Source: Prado023 sp963700395
Lineage (GTDB): Bacteria; Actinomycetota; Actinomycetes; S36-B12; CAIYMF01
Direction: 5' to 3'
Length of the DNA: 64,000 bases
Assembly: GCA_963700395.1 (NCBI GenBank)
Contig: CAVOXI010000001.1
Span: forward strand, 248,001-312,000
The notes under the pieces were generated by a model, which was given only the letters and a program-made list of their open reading frames with translations, was not told the DNA's origin and ran no database searches. Below, one piece after another: positions 1 to 9,658 of the stretch. Each line of letters begins with the position of its first letter. Positions within the stretch are counted from its first letter, which is position 1. The position numbers and the translations under genes were made by a program.

Positions 1-455
1 ACCTCGTCGAGGGTGGACTCGAGGGCGAAGGCCGACGTGAGCTCGTCGGGCCCTTCGGTGATCCCGGCCCAGCGGGTTCGCACCATCGCGCCGAGGTTCG
101 GTCCCGACAGCCCGGCCGTCACGCCCAGGGCCAGCCAGAGCGCCATCGGAGTCCCGGCCATCACCGCGATCGTGAGGCTGGCCACGGCCACGATGTGCAC
201 GCCGATCAGCGGCGGTATGACGCGGTGCTGGCCGAACCTGTCGGCCAGTCGCGCCCCGAACGGCCCTCCGACGGCCCCGGCCAGGGTGATCGAGGCGGCG
301 ACCGCTCCCGCCTGGCCGTACGAACCCGTCTCCGTGGCCACGAGCATGGTCATCGCCAAGCCCGAGCATCGCCATCGGGAAGCGCCCGACGAACGCCGGC
401 GACAGGTCATCCCGACCGTTCCCGGGTGGCGGAAGATCGCTCGGAAGGCCTGCAT
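1..455 (-). CDS. MFS transporter, N-terminal part (runs off the window)
   Basis: This is the first ~150 residues of a major facilitator superfamily permease; the substrate is unknown. The product starts MQAFRAIFRHPGTVGM and, once the frame is restored, continues through FVGRFPMAMLGLAMTML, a loop with GPFGARLADRFGQHR (the usual basic loop between helices 2 and 3) and hydrophobic helices after it. Two frame changes lie around positions 405 and 350, one apparent lost and one gained base, so no single open frame covers it. The start lies 10 bp beyond the putA stop and on the same strand, so it is probably the last gene of the putA operon and may export or import an amino acid or related compound. 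The family is fairly clear; the role is inference. Confidence 0.6.
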   Translation of the reverse strand, partial: MQAFRAIFRHPGTVGMTCRRRSSGASRWRCSGLAMTMLVATETGSYGQAGAVAASITLAGAVGGPFGARLADRFGQHRVIPPLIGVHIVAVASLTIAVMAGTPMALWLALGVTAGLSGPNLGAMVRTRWAGITEGPDELTSAFALESTLDE

Positions 456-465
456 CGCGTCCTAC

Positions 466-3400
466 CTACCCGTCGGCGTGCTCGGCAAACGGGCCCAGCG
501 GCTCCGTGGTGCCGATCACCGGGCCGGGCACCCGGATCAGCGGGCGCCCGGGACCCGGGCTGCGGCCCGGCGCCCACGTTGCCGTAGCGGTGCGCGGTCA
601 CGCAGACGCTCTGCTCGTGCATCCACCGCGGGCCCTCCACCGCGACGGTGGCGGCGACCGGTCGTCGGTCGACGCTGATCCCGGCATCGAGGCCGGTGAC
701 CGCGAGGTCACCGGGGTCCTCCGCGGACAGCCAGCGGACGCGGCTGACCTCGCGGTTGGCCACCGCGCCTGATGGCGTCCTCGACCGACTCCACTGCGGT
801 GTCGGCCCCACGTGACGTCGGCGCTGCTCAGCACGATCCTGGTCCCGGTGCGTGCCGCGAGCCGGCGGACCGACTCCAGGTCGGTCGACCGGGTCGCCCG
901 CGTCGACGCGCACCAGGACCGGTGCGCGCAGCGGGCGGTACCGGATGATGTTGCGCTCGACGGTGAGCCCGGTCAGGTCGCGGGCAGCGCTGCCCGTGCC
1001 TACCCACCACGCCTCGACGTCACCGCTGGTCAGCGCGACATCGCCGGGCGCCCAGTCGCGCAGGCAGGCCACGTAGTTCTCGCCGCCGGCCTTCGCCGTC
1101 GGACCGACCGCGGACTTCTTCCAGCCGCCGAACGGCTGCCGGTTGACCACGGCCCCGGTCGTCCCGCGGTTGACGTACGCGTTGCCGGCCTCGATGCGAT
1201 CGATCCACGTCTCGCACTCCGCCGGTGTCCAGCGCATGGATGCCGGCGGTGAGGCCGTACTCCACCATGTTCTGCCAGGCGATCGCGGTGTCCAGGTCAG
1301 GCGCGCGCATCACGCCCAGCACGGGGCCGAACCACTCCGTCAGGTGCGTCCATGAGCCCGGCTGCACGCCGATCTTGACCCCGGGCTCCACATGTGGCCG
1401 GTCGCGTCGAGCTGCTTGGGCGCCACCAGCCATGACTCGCCGGGCTCCAGGGTGGTCAGGGCGCGCAGCAGCGGGCCCTCCGCCGGACGGATCACGGGGC
1501 CGATCACCGTTGCCGGGTCCGGCCCGGCTCCCACGACCTCCGTGGTGACTGCGTCGCGCAGCTGCCGCAGGAACGCGGGGTTGTCGTGGATCGACGCCTC
1601 GACGATCGCCAGGCTGGCCGCGGAGCACTTCTGGCCTGCGTGGCCGAACGCGGAGGACACGAGGTCCTTGACGGCGGCGTCGATGTCGGCGGTCGCGGAG
1701 ATCAGCAGGGCGTTCTTGCCCGACGTCTCGGCCATCAGCCGAAGGTCGGGCCGCCACGCGGTGAACATCCGCGCGGTCGCGAACGAGCCGGTGAGGATCA
1801 CCGCGTCGACGCCCTGGTGGGTCACCAGGTGCTGGCCCACCTCGTCGTCGCGCGTCGGCACGAACTGCAGGACGTCGCGCGGGACCCCGGCACGCCACAG
1901 CTGCTGGACCAGCGAGCCACGCGGTGGCCACGGTCTCGGGCGCGGGCTTGAGGATGACCGCGTTGCCCGCGGCCAGGGAGGCGAGGACCCCACCGGCGGG
2001 GATGGCGTAGGGGAAGTTCCACGGGGGGACCACGACGACGACCCCGACCGGGTTGCTGGGCGCCGACCCGTCGAGGGTGCGGATCGCCGAGCGGCCGTAG
2101 TAGCGGGCGAAGTCGATGGCCTCGGTCACCTCGGGGATGCCCTGGTCCATCGTCTTGCCGGCGTCCAGCGACATGACCGCCAGCGTGTCGTGGTGCTCCT
2201 CGCCCATCACCCGGGCGGCCTCCCAGAGGATGCGCGCGCGGTCCCGGGGCCCGAGCGCGTCCCACCCCTGGACTGCGGCGCGGGCGGCTGCGACTGCCTC
2301 GTCGACCAGGTCGGTCGTCGCCACTGTGTAGGTGTACCAGGATGACCCCTCCGCGCTGGGGTTGGTGCCCTCCACCCCGCCGTCCGTGCGCTCGGCTCCG
2401 GCCACCACGACGGGAACGGGTCGGTCCCACCCGGAGGAGTGCCGGTTGAGCGCCGCGGCGATCAGCTCGCGCTCCTCGGGACGGGTCACGTCGATCTCGG
2501 TCTCGTTGTGGAAGAGCCCCTCGACCTCCGGCTCCGTCGGCACAGGGGCAGGCGGGGCGTGCCGGCGGGACTCGGTCGAGACCGTGTGCCGCGCGCGCAC
2601 GGCGTCGCGGAAGCGGCGCTCCTGCTCGGCGAAGGTGGGCGACCCGACGGTGAGGCTGAAGGAGGCGCGCAGGAAGTTCTCGGGTGCCGTGTTCTCGTCG
2701 AGGCGACGGACGAGATAGGCCACCGCCGAGGCGAAGTCGTCGCGGGACGTGACTGGTGCGTAGAGCAGCACGGACCCCACGTCGTGGATGATGGCCATGG
2801 CCTCCGCGTTGGCCATCCCCTCGAGCATCTCGATGTCGACCTGGCCGCTGACCCCACGCTCGGCAGCGACCTCCAAGGACCACGCGAGGTCGAACAGGTT
2901 GTGGCTGGCGATGCCGACGCGCACGGCATCGGCGTTCTCCGGGCGCACCGCGGCGTCGACCAGGCGCTTCCACGACGCATCGACGTCGGCCTTCGAGCCG
3001 TACGGCGCCGGCGTCCAGCCGTGGATCTGGGCCTCGGCGGTCTCCATCGCGAGGTTGGCGCCCTTGACGATGCGGACCTTGATGGGCGCCCCGCCCTGCT
3101 CCCGTCGCGTGCGGGCCCAGGCCAGCAGCTGCTCGAACACCGCGTGGCTCTCGGGGAGGTAGGCCTGGAGCACGATGCCGGCCTCGATGTCGCGGAACTC
3201 CTCCTCGGCCAGGACCGCCGTGAACACGTCCACGGTCAGGGCGAGGTCGCGGTACTCCTCCATGTCGAGGTTCACGAACGTGTGCGGCGAGGTCGCCCGG
3301 GCAGCCCGGTAGAGCCGGCGCAGGCGCTCGGACACCCGCTGCACCGACCCCTCGTGGTCGTAGGTGCTCAGCTGCGCGGCGATCGCCGAGATCTTCACGG

Positions 3401-4010
3401 AGATGTAGGTGACCTCGGGCCGGGTGAGCATCTCGATGACGCGGTCGAGGCGGTGCGTGGCCTCGTCCTCGCCGAGCACGGCCTCGCCGAGGACGTTGAT
3501 GTTGAGCCGCGCGCCCTCGGCGGCGCGCTTCTCGAGGTGCTTGCGCAGCCGTGCCTGCTCCGCGGGCAGGATGATCCCGGTCGAGGCGTCGCGGATCTGC
3601 CAGTGCACGAGCTTCATCGATGGCTCGGGGGCGATCGTCGACAGCCGGCCCACCGCCCGCAAGCCCACGTGGTCGCGCAGGCCGAGGGCGCGGGGGTTGG
3701 AGGACACCGCCGCTGAGCGCAGCGTGGCCGCGGCCCGACCGGGGTCGGAGATGCGCATCACCTCGTCGGTCAGGGCCATCGTCACCGGCAGGCCAGCCGG
3801 GTCCTTGAGCAGCCTCGTGAGCCGCCGCCGGTTCGCCTTCTCGCGGCGGGACCGGTGGTGCTCGGCATCGGACATCCAGCGTGCGGCGCGGGCCACGGCA
3901 CGATCGACCACATCATCGGCGTCGGGGCGGGGGGCTGGCAGCTCAGCTGGGGTGATGTCCACGAGGCAATCGTGGTCCTGCCGCTGGCCGGTCTCAATGC
4001 CGGGGGGCAT
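466..4010 (-). CDS. putA: Bifunctional proline dehydrogenase / P5C dehydrogenase (PutA), frame broken in the 3' half
   Basis: The enzyme oxidises proline to pyrroline-5-carboxylate (FAD) and then to glutamate (NAD+). With the frame restored it is about 1,179 residues. Residues ~70-480 form the PRODH barrel (FVNLDMEEYRD, KVRIVKGANLAME, GIASHNLFDLAWS). Residues ~520-1040 are an aldehyde dehydrogenase with PPWNFPYAIPAGG and catalytic Cys in GHAGQKCSAASL, followed by a C-terminal tail. I see no N-terminal DNA-binding domain like that of enterobacterial PutA, so it is probably not its own repressor. The first 2 kb is open. Below position 1920 the frame changes near 1913, 1388 (one base lost), 1222, 886, 806, 764 and 553, and correction gives 1,180 codons. 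The ATG at 4010 lies 15 bp after the upstream oxidase stop; a GTG at 3962 is an alternative start. Confidence 0.9.
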
Positions 4011-4025
4011 TCCCGGTCGTGATTC

Positions 4026-5399
4026 TCAGTGGCCCAGGAACCGCCCGAAGAGCTCGGCACGGCGAGCCGGACGCCCGGTCCGGGCCTCGGCAGCATCCGC
4101 GGAGGTCATCACGGCCAGCCCTCCGTTCGCCCCGAGCCAGCGCAGCGGCTCGGGCTCCCAGCGCCGGGAGCGGTGGTTGACCCAGGGGAGCGCGGTGAGG
4201 TCGGAGTCGGTCCCGATGATCAGGTCGGCCAGGGTCCGCCCAGCGAGGTTGGACGTGCCGACACCGTCGCCGACGTACCCCCCCGCCCACGCAAGGCCGG
4301 TGCGTCGATCGAGGCCGCATGAGGCGTACCAGTCACGGGCGATGCCCAGCGGGCCGCCCCATCGATGGGTGACGCGGAACGGGGCGACCGCCGGGAACAT
4401 CTCGGTCAGGGCCCGCCACAGCCCCGCGTGGATGCCGGGGGCCAGGTCGTGCTCCGGATCGATCCTGGACGCGAAGTGGTAGGGCGCCCCGCGGCCGCCG
4501 AAGGCCAGCCGGCCGTCAGCCGTGCGCTGCCCGTAGATGATCAGGTGGCGGCCGTCGGTGAACGTCTCGCGGGCGGCGAGGCCGACCCTGGCCCACACCT
4601 CCTCGGGCAGCGGCTCGGTGGCCAGCATGAGCGAGTACACGGGCAGCAGCGTGCGCCTGTGACCGGCCAGGGCGGCAGTGAACCCCTCGGTGGCGCGCAC
4701 CACGTGGGGTGCGCGGACGTCGCCCGTCGCTGTGCGCACGACCCCCGGCTCGATGCCGATGGCCGGCGTGTCCTCGTAGATGCGCACACCTGCAGCCTCC
4801 ACGAGCTCGGCCAACCCGTGGGCGAGCTTGGCGGGGTGGATCGCCGCACAGTGCGGGGTGAAGCTGGCTCCCAGGAGGGAGGTCGCGCCGGCGCGCTCCT
4901 GCGCCTCGTCGGCCTCCAGCATCCGGTGGTCCGCCGCCCCGAACCCCCAGGACCGCCAGCGCGCGACCTCCTCGCGCGCCCGGTCCAGCTGGACCGGGGT
5001 CCGGGCCAGGCCGAGGGTGCCCCCCTTTGCCCAGTCGATGTCGAGTCCGTGGTCCGCAGCCACGCGCCCGACCTCATCGACCGTGTCGTGCATGGCGTGC
5101 TGCATCGCCAGTGCTGCCTGCCTCGAGCTCGATCGGGCGATCCGGTCCGGGGAGGCGGGGAAGAGGGCCGAGCACCACCCGCCGTTGCGACCGCTGGCGC
5201 CGAACCCGGCGACGTTCGCCTCGATGATCGCGATCCGGGTCCCGGGGGCGGCCTGCGTCAGGTAGAACGCCGTCCACAGCCCGGTGTAGCCGGCGCCGAC
5301 AATGGCCACGTCGACGTCGATGTCGCCGTCCAGCGGCGCGCGCGGGGCCGGGATCCCGCCGAGGGAGTCCCACCACAGCGAGACGGCTTCGTCCGTCAC
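4026..5399 (-). CDS. FAD-dependent amine/amino-acid oxidoreductase (PuuB/DadA-like)
   Basis: A 457-residue flavoprotein of the DAO family. The N-terminus has the dinucleotide-binding motif VDVAIVGAGYTGLWTAFYL, then GFGASGRNGGWCSAL, the second FAD signature typical of gamma-glutamylputrescine oxidase-like enzymes. The C-terminus has the FAD-contacting stretch AGGYVGDGVGTSNLAGR. Such enzymes oxidise a primary or secondary amine to an aldehyde or ketone, releasing ammonia and H2O2 or passing electrons on. The GTG start overlaps the stop of the upstream PPOX gene (GTGA). It lies in one operon with Lrp, an aminotransferase and putA, which points to polyamine or amino-acid oxidation, but the exact substrate cannot be read from sequence. 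A paralogue lies at about 20.2-21.6 kb. Confidence 0.8.
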   Translation of the reverse strand: MTDEAVSLWWDSLGGIPAPRAPLDGDIDVDVAIVGAGYTGLWTAFYLTQAAPGTRIAIIEANVAGFGASGRNGGWCSALFPASPDRIARSSSRQAALAMQHAMHDTVDEVGRVAADHGLDIDWAKGGTLGLARTPVQLDRAREEVARWRSWGFGAADHRMLEADEAQERAGATSLLGASFTPHCAAIHPAKLAHGLAELVEAAGVRIYEDTPAIGIEPGVVRTATGDVRAPHVVRATEGFTAALAGHRRTLLPVYSLMLATEPLPEEVWARVGLAARETFTDGRHLIIYGQRTADGRLAFGGRGAPYHFASRIDPEHDLAPGIHAGLWRALTEMFPAVAPFRVTHRWGGPLGIARDWYASCGLDRRTGLAWAGGYVGDGVGTSNLAGRTLADLIIGTDSDLTALPWVNHRSRRWEPEPLRWLGANGGLAVMTSADAAEARTGRPARRAELFGRFLGH

Positions 5400-6046
5400 C
5401 CCAGCGCCCCTGGCAGGAGCGGGATGGGTCGGTCCTCGCTGCCGGCTTCGGGGACGACGCCTGTGGCTGTGGTCCGGATCGTCAGCTGACCGGCCCAGAT
5501 CGGCCAGGCGGCGTCCTCGGGGTCGTCGGGACCGCCGGTGCGCGCCTTCACGGAGAACTCCACCAGCGGCAGCGCAAGCACCGTCGTGGCGGCCACCTCC
5601 TTGGCGATCATGGGCCGCAGCGACTCCCAGCGCCCGGGCGTGAGGTGCTCGGTGATGGTGCGCAGGGCGCCATCCTTGTCGGGGCCCTCCAGCACCTCCG
5701 CGGTTCCGAGGACGACCAGGCATCGGTAGTTCATGCTCGACTCGAACGCGCTGCGCGCCAGCACCAGCCCATCGACGTGGGTGACGGTCAGGCAGGCCGG
5801 GGCGCCCGCGGCCAGCGCCCGGAACATCCGCGACCCCGACGAGCCGTGGAACAGGACCCGGTCACCGTCGGGGGCAACGGCCACGGGGAGCACCACGGGG
5901 GGTCCGTCGCCATGGACCACCCCGAGGTGCCCGATGAGCGCCTCGGCCAGGATCGCGTGTGCCGCGTCCAGGTCGTGCGTGGCTCGGTCCGCATGCCGGG
6001 ACGGGGTCGTTCGCGCGGTGCTCGCGGAGGCCCGGGGGTCGACCAT
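5396..6046 (-). CDS. Pyridoxamine 5'-phosphate oxidase-like FMN-binding protein
   Basis: A 216-residue protein of the FMN split-barrel (PPOX / NimA-like) superfamily. Supporting segments are HLGVVHGDGPPVVLPVAVAP, LFHGSSGSRMFRAL (typical phosphate-binding strand of the barrel), ACLTVTHVDGLVLARSAF and SMNYRCLVVLGTAEVL. Family members bind FMN or a related flavin or deazaflavin; many have no known substrate. It sits 11 bp after the aminotransferase and overlaps the FAD oxidase by 4 bp, so it is cotranscribed with them. A role in detoxifying or recycling the PLP- or flavin-linked products of the operon is possible but is only inference. Confidence 0.75.
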   Translation of the reverse strand: MVDPRASASTARTTPSRHADRATHDLDAAHAILAEALIGHLGVVHGDGPPVVLPVAVAPDGDRVLFHGSSGSRMFRALAAGAPACLTVTHVDGLVLARSAFESSMNYRCLVVLGTAEVLEGPDKDGALRTITEHLTPGRWESLRPMIAKEVAATTVLALPLVEFSVKARTGGPDDPEDAAWPIWAGQLTIRTTATGVVPEAGSEDRPIPLLPGALG

Positions 6047-6057
6047 GCTGGCTCCTC

Positions 6058-7458
6058 CTAGAGCAGGGTCATGCCCTCGGTGAGGACCGAGCGCAGGATC
6101 GACTCGATCTCGTCGAACTCCGGCTGGCCGACGACCAGCGGCGGGGCCAGCTGGATCACGGGATCGCCGCGGTCGTCGGCGCGGCAGTACAGCCCGGCGT
6201 CGAAGAGGGCCTTGGAGAGGAACCCGCGCAGCAGGCGCTCGGACTCCGCGTCGTTGAACGTCTCCTTGGTGGCCTTGTCCTTGACCAGCTCGATGCCGTA
6301 GAAGTAGCCCGCACCGCGCACGTCGCCGACGATCGGCAGGTCGAGCAGCTTCTCGAGCGTCGCCCGGAAGGCGCCCTCGTTGGCCTGCACGTGCGCGTTG
6401 AGGCCCTCACGCTCGAAGATGTCCAGGTTGGCCAGCGCCGCCGCCGCGGACACCGGGTGGCCGCCCCACGTGTAGCCGTGCAGGAAGGCCGTCGTGCCGT
6501 GCCTGAACGGCTCGAACAGCCGGTCGTGGACCATCATCGCGCCCATCGGGGAGTAGCCGGACGTCAGTCCCTTCGCGAAGGTGATGATGTCCGGCTGCAC
6601 GCCGTAGCGGTTCATCGCGAAGTAGTCGCCGATGCGGCCCATCGCGCAGATGGTCTCGTCGGCCACGAACAGCACGTCGTACTCGTCGCAGATCTCGCGG
6701 ACCCGCTCGAAGTACCCGGGGGGCGGTGGGAAGCAGCCGCCGGAGTTCTGCACCGGCTCGAGGAACACCGCGGCCACGCTCTCGGGACCCTCGAACTCGA
6801 TCGCCTCGGCGATCCGGTCGGCGGCCCAGCGGCCGTAGGCCTCGATGTCGTCGGCGTGGTGCTGGGCGCGGTAGAAGTTGGTGTTGGGCACCTTGATGCC
6901 ACCGGGGACCAGGGGCTCGAAGGGCGTCTTGGCGGCCGGGATGCCCGTGATCGACAGCGCCCCCTGCGGGGTGCCGTGGTAGGCGACGTTGCGGCTGATC
7001 ACCTTGTGCTTGGTGGGCTTGCCGGTGAGCTTGTAGAACTGCTTGGCCAGCTTCCACGCCGACTCCACCGCCTCGCCCCCACCGCTGGTGAAGAAGGTGC
7101 GGTTGATGTCCGCCGGCGCCAGCGTGGCCAGCCGGTCGGCCAGCTCGATCGCGGTCGGGTGCGCGTAGGACCACAGCGGGAAGAACGCGAGCTGCTCGGC
7201 CTGCCGGGCCATGGCCTCGGCGATCTCCTTGCGGCCGTGGCCGACCTGGACCGTGAAGAGCCCGGCGAGGCCATCGAGGTAGGACTTGCCCTGGTCGTCC
7301 CAGATCCGTGCGCCCTCACCGCGGACGATGATCGGGACGTGCCCTGCGCCCTGTTCGTAGACCGAGTGCCGGGTGAAGTGCATCCAGAGCCGGTCGCGGG
7401 CCCTCTCAGCCAGCGCGTCGTCGCCGGACTCGGAGAAGGACATCTCGCTGATGGTCAT
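6058..7458 (-). CDS. Class III PLP-dependent aminotransferase (putrescine/GABA/beta-alanine-pyruvate type)
   Basis: A 466-residue class III (omega) aminotransferase that moves an amino group from a terminal amine to pyruvate or 2-oxoglutarate. Visible landmarks are TFFTSGGGEAVESAWKLAKQ (phosphate-binding loop), VAYHGTPQGALSITG, LEPVQNSGGCFPPPPGYF, the FVADETICAMGRIG aspartate motif, the PLP lysine in ITFAKGLTSGYSPMGAM, and GYTWGGHPVSAAAALANL. Its length is normal for the family. The ATG overlaps the stop of the Lrp gene (ATGA), so the two are translationally coupled; an in-frame ATG five codons later is an alternative. With the neighbouring amine oxidase and the divergent aminobutyraldehyde dehydrogenase, putrescine or a related diamine is the likely donor. 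The family is certain, the substrate inferred. Confidence 0.88.
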   Translation of the reverse strand: MTISEMSFSESGDDALAERARDRLWMHFTRHSVYEQGAGHVPIIVRGEGARIWDDQGKSYLDGLAGLFTVQVGHGRKEIAEAMARQAEQLAFFPLWSYAHPTAIELADRLATLAPADINRTFFTSGGGEAVESAWKLAKQFYKLTGKPTKHKVISRNVAYHGTPQGALSITGIPAAKTPFEPLVPGGIKVPNTNFYRAQHHADDIEAYGRWAADRIAEAIEFEGPESVAAVFLEPVQNSGGCFPPPPGYFERVREICDEYDVLFVADETICAMGRIGDYFAMNRYGVQPDIITFAKGLTSGYSPMGAMMVHDRLFEPFRHGTTAFLHGYTWGGHPVSAAAALANLDIFEREGLNAHVQANEGAFRATLEKLLDLPIVGDVRGAGYFYGIELVKDKATKETFNDAESERLLRGFLSKALFDAGLYCRADDRGDPVIQLAPPLVVGQPEFDEIESILRSVLTEGMTLL

Positions 7459-7937
7459 CTGGTACCCCATGTGTAGATCTGCTTGCGCAGCTTCAAGTAG
7501 ACGAAGGTCTCGGTGCTCCGCACGCCCGGCACTGCGCGGATCCTGCTGTTCATGATCTCGAGCAGGTGCTCGTCGTCCTCGCAGACGACCTCGGCCAGGA
7601 TGTCGAACCCGCCGGCCGTGATGACGAGGTAGTCGACCTCCTCGAGCTCGGCGAGGCGGTCCGCGACCTCGCTGATGTCGCCGTCCACGCGGATGCCGAG
7701 CATCGCGGCGCGGGGGAACCCGACCTGCATGGGATCGGTGACGGCGACGATCTGGATGACGCCGGACTCGACGAGGCGGGCGACCCGCTGGCGGACCGCG
7801 GCCTCGGAGAGCCCGACGGCGCGGCCGATCGTCGCATAGGCGCGACGGCCGTCCTGCTGGAGCTGCTCGACGATGGCCTTGGCAGTGTCGTCGAGGGGCA
7901 CCGCCCGAGGGCGTGGTGACTGGAGCATGGGGGTCAT
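7455..7937 (-). CDS. Lrp/AsnC family transcriptional regulator
   Basis: About 160 residues: an N-terminal winged helix-turn-helix (LDDTAKAIVEQLQQDG, then GRAVGLSEAAVRQRVARLVE) and a C-terminal RAM effector-binding domain (DYLVITAGGFDILAEVVC, ending VRSTETFVYLKL). Proteins of this family bind an amino acid or amine and control local catabolic genes. It is the first gene of the leftward aminotransferase-oxidase-putA operon and divergent from the aminobutyraldehyde dehydrogenase, so it probably controls both. I chose the ATG at 7937 because it gives a normal-length arm before the helix-turn-helix; an in-frame ATG at 7928 is equally possible, and a longer reading starting at 7964 is less likely. 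Confidence 0.85.
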   Translation of the reverse strand: MTPMLQSPRPRAVPLDDTAKAIVEQLQQDGRRAYATIGRAVGLSEAAVRQRVARLVESGVIQIVAVTDPMQVGFPRAAMLGIRVDGDISEVADRLAELEEVDYLVITAGGFDILAEVVCEDDEHLLEIMNSRIRAVPGVRSTETFVYLKLRKQIYTWGTR

Positions 7938-7993
7938 CGAACCGCAAGAACGCCGGACAAGCAAGCGAAACGGTGGTCGACCGGGCCGGAATC

Positions 7994-8077
7994 TGCGAAA
8001 TACGCATCAGTAACTCGCCCTCGCCACGAATAGTGATGCCTCCGGGCTGGGAATGATGGGCGCCCCTGGGCTAGACT
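7994..8077. promoter_or_regulatory. Divergent promoter region with a candidate Lrp operator
   Basis: The 218 bp between the Lrp gene and the aminobutyraldehyde dehydrogenase contain a short palindrome TGCGAAATACGCA at 7994-8006 (TGCG/CGCA arms around a 5-bp A/T core), the kind of AT-cored dyad that Lrp-like proteins bind. A -10-like TAGACT lies at 8072-8077, and a Shine-Dalgarno GAAGGAG precedes the GTG of the dehydrogenase at 8156. The operator assignment is inference. Confidence 0.35.
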
Positions 8078-8155
8078 CGCGCCGCATCCGCGCCCTGCCC
8101 GCCGTCGCCCCCGAGTCGGCGTCGATGCCCAGCCAGTCGATCCGAAGGAGACCCA

Positions 8156-9598
8156 GTGAGCCGCACCATCCGCAACTTCGTCAACGGGGAGTCCGTCGAC
8201 TCAGTCTCGGGCGAGACCACCGACCTGGTGAACCCGACCACTGGTGAGGTCTTCGCGCAGGCTGTGGTGTCCAACGTCGAGGACGTCGATCGCGCCTATC
8301 GCGCTGCGTCCGATGCGTTCGAGTCCTGGAGCCAGACGACTCCCTCGCAGCGGCAGGCGGCCCTGCTGAAGATCGCCGACATCGTCGAGGCGAAGGCCGA
8401 GGAGCTCATCGCGCTGGAGAGTGAGAACACCGGCAAGGCGATCGCCGTGACGGCCTCGGAGGAGATCCCGCCGATGGTCGACCAGATCCGCTTCTTCGCC
8501 GGCGCGGCGCGGATCCTCGAGGGCCGGGCGAGCGGCGAGTACATGAAGGGCTTCACGTCGATCGTCCGCCGCGAGCCGGTGGGCGTCATCGGCCAGGTGA
8601 CCCCGTGGAACTACCCGATGATGATGGCGGTCTGGAAGTTCGCCCCGGCCATCGCCGCGGGCAACACCGTGGTCCTCAAGCCCTCCGACACCACCCCGGT
8701 CAGCACCGTGCGGATGGCTGAGCTGTTCGCCGACGTCCTCCCGGCCGGCGTGTTCAACGTCGTCACCGGTGACCGCAGCACGGGCCAGGCCCTGGTGGAG
8801 AATGCGCGCCCGGACATGGTCTCGATCACCGGCTCCGTCCGCGCCGGCATGGCGGTGGCAGGGACTGCCGCCCTGGACGTCAAGCGCGTGCACCTCGAGC
8901 TCGGTGGCAAGGCGCCAGTGGTGGTCTTCGAGGATGCCGACATCGCGGCGGCTGCTGAGTGGCTGGCCGTGGCCGGGTACTTCAACGCGGGCCAGGACTG
9001 CACCGCGGCCACGCGCGTGCTGGTCGCCGACGCCATCCACGACGAGTTCGTCGCGGCTCTGGCCGAGCAGGCGCGCAACACGGCAACCACCTTCGCCGGT
9101 GGGCCCACGGACGACGACGCCCTGGTGCCGCCCATGAACAACGAGCGCCAGATGGACCAGGTCCTCGGGTTCCTCGCGCGGACCCCCGAGCATGCCCAGA
9201 TCGTGGCCGGTGGGCTGCGGCAGGGCGATCGCGGGTTCTTCATCGAGCCGACTGTCGTGTCCGGCCTGCGCCAGGACGACGAGATGGTCCAGAACGAGAT
9301 CTTCGGGCCGGTCATGACCGTGCAGCGCTTCGCCGACGAGGCCCAGGCGCTGGCCTGGGCCAACGACGTCCCGTTCGGTCTGGCCTCCTCGGTGTGGACC
9401 AAGGACCTCGCCCGCGGCATGCGCATGGCCAAGCACCTGGACTTCGGTGCGGTGTGGATCAACACGCACATCCCGCTGGTGGCCGAGATGCCCCACGGCG
9501 GGTTCAAGCACTCCGGCTACGGCAAGGACCTGTCGATGTACGGCTTCGAGGACTACACCCGGATCAAGCACGTGATGATCAGCCTCGACGAGGCCTGA
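8156..9598 (+). CDS. Gamma-aminobutyraldehyde dehydrogenase (ALDH family)
   Basis: A 480-residue NAD(P)+-dependent aldehyde dehydrogenase that would oxidise 4-aminobutyraldehyde to GABA in putrescine breakdown. Landmarks: VTPWNYPMMMAVWKFAPAIA (active-site Asn), LKPSDTTPVST, VSITGSVRAG, catalytic Glu in HLELGGKAPVVVFEDAD, catalytic Cys in NAGQDCTAATRVLV, and the conserved C-terminal MPHGGFKHSGYGKDLSMYG, which is characteristic of the aminobutyraldehyde/betaine-aldehyde branch. The frame is intact. Its GTG start has a good ribosome-binding site (GGAG 8 bp upstream). It is divergent from the Lrp operon and ends before a perfect hairpin. A second, similar gene lies at 12.5 kb. Confidence 0.85.
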   Translation: MSRTIRNFVNGESVDSVSGETTDLVNPTTGEVFAQAVVSNVEDVDRAYRAASDAFESWSQTTPSQRQAALLKIADIVEAKAEELIALESENTGKAIAVTASEEIPPMVDQIRFFAGAARILEGRASGEYMKGFTSIVRREPVGVIGQVTPWNYPMMMAVWKFAPAIAAGNTVVLKPSDTTPVSTVRMAELFADVLPAGVFNVVTGDRSTGQALVENARPDMVSITGSVRAGMAVAGTAALDVKRVHLELGGKAPVVVFEDADIAAAAEWLAVAGYFNAGQDCTAATRVLVADAIHDEFVAALAEQARNTATTFAGGPTDDDALVPPMNNERQMDQVLGFLARTPEHAQIVAGGLRQGDRGFFIEPTVVSGLRQDDEMVQNEIFGPVMTVQRFADEAQALAWANDVPFGLASSVWTKDLARGMRMAKHLDFGAVWINTHIPLVAEMPHGGFKHSGYGKDLSMYGFEDYTRIKHVMISLDEA

Positions 9599-9617
9599 GC
9601 CCGACCCCTGCCCCGTC

Positions 9618-9658
9618 GTGTCATCGATCCGGCAGTCTGATTGCCGGATCGATGACAC
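9618..9658. terminator. Perfect 17-bp hairpin between convergent genes
   Basis: Arms GTGTCATCGATCCGGCA (9618-9634) and its exact reverse complement (9642-9658) flank a 7-nt loop. It sits between the stops of the rightward dehydrogenase and the leftward multicopper oxidase, so it can end transcription from both sides. There is no T-run, as is common in actinobacterial hairpin terminators. Confidence 0.75.
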
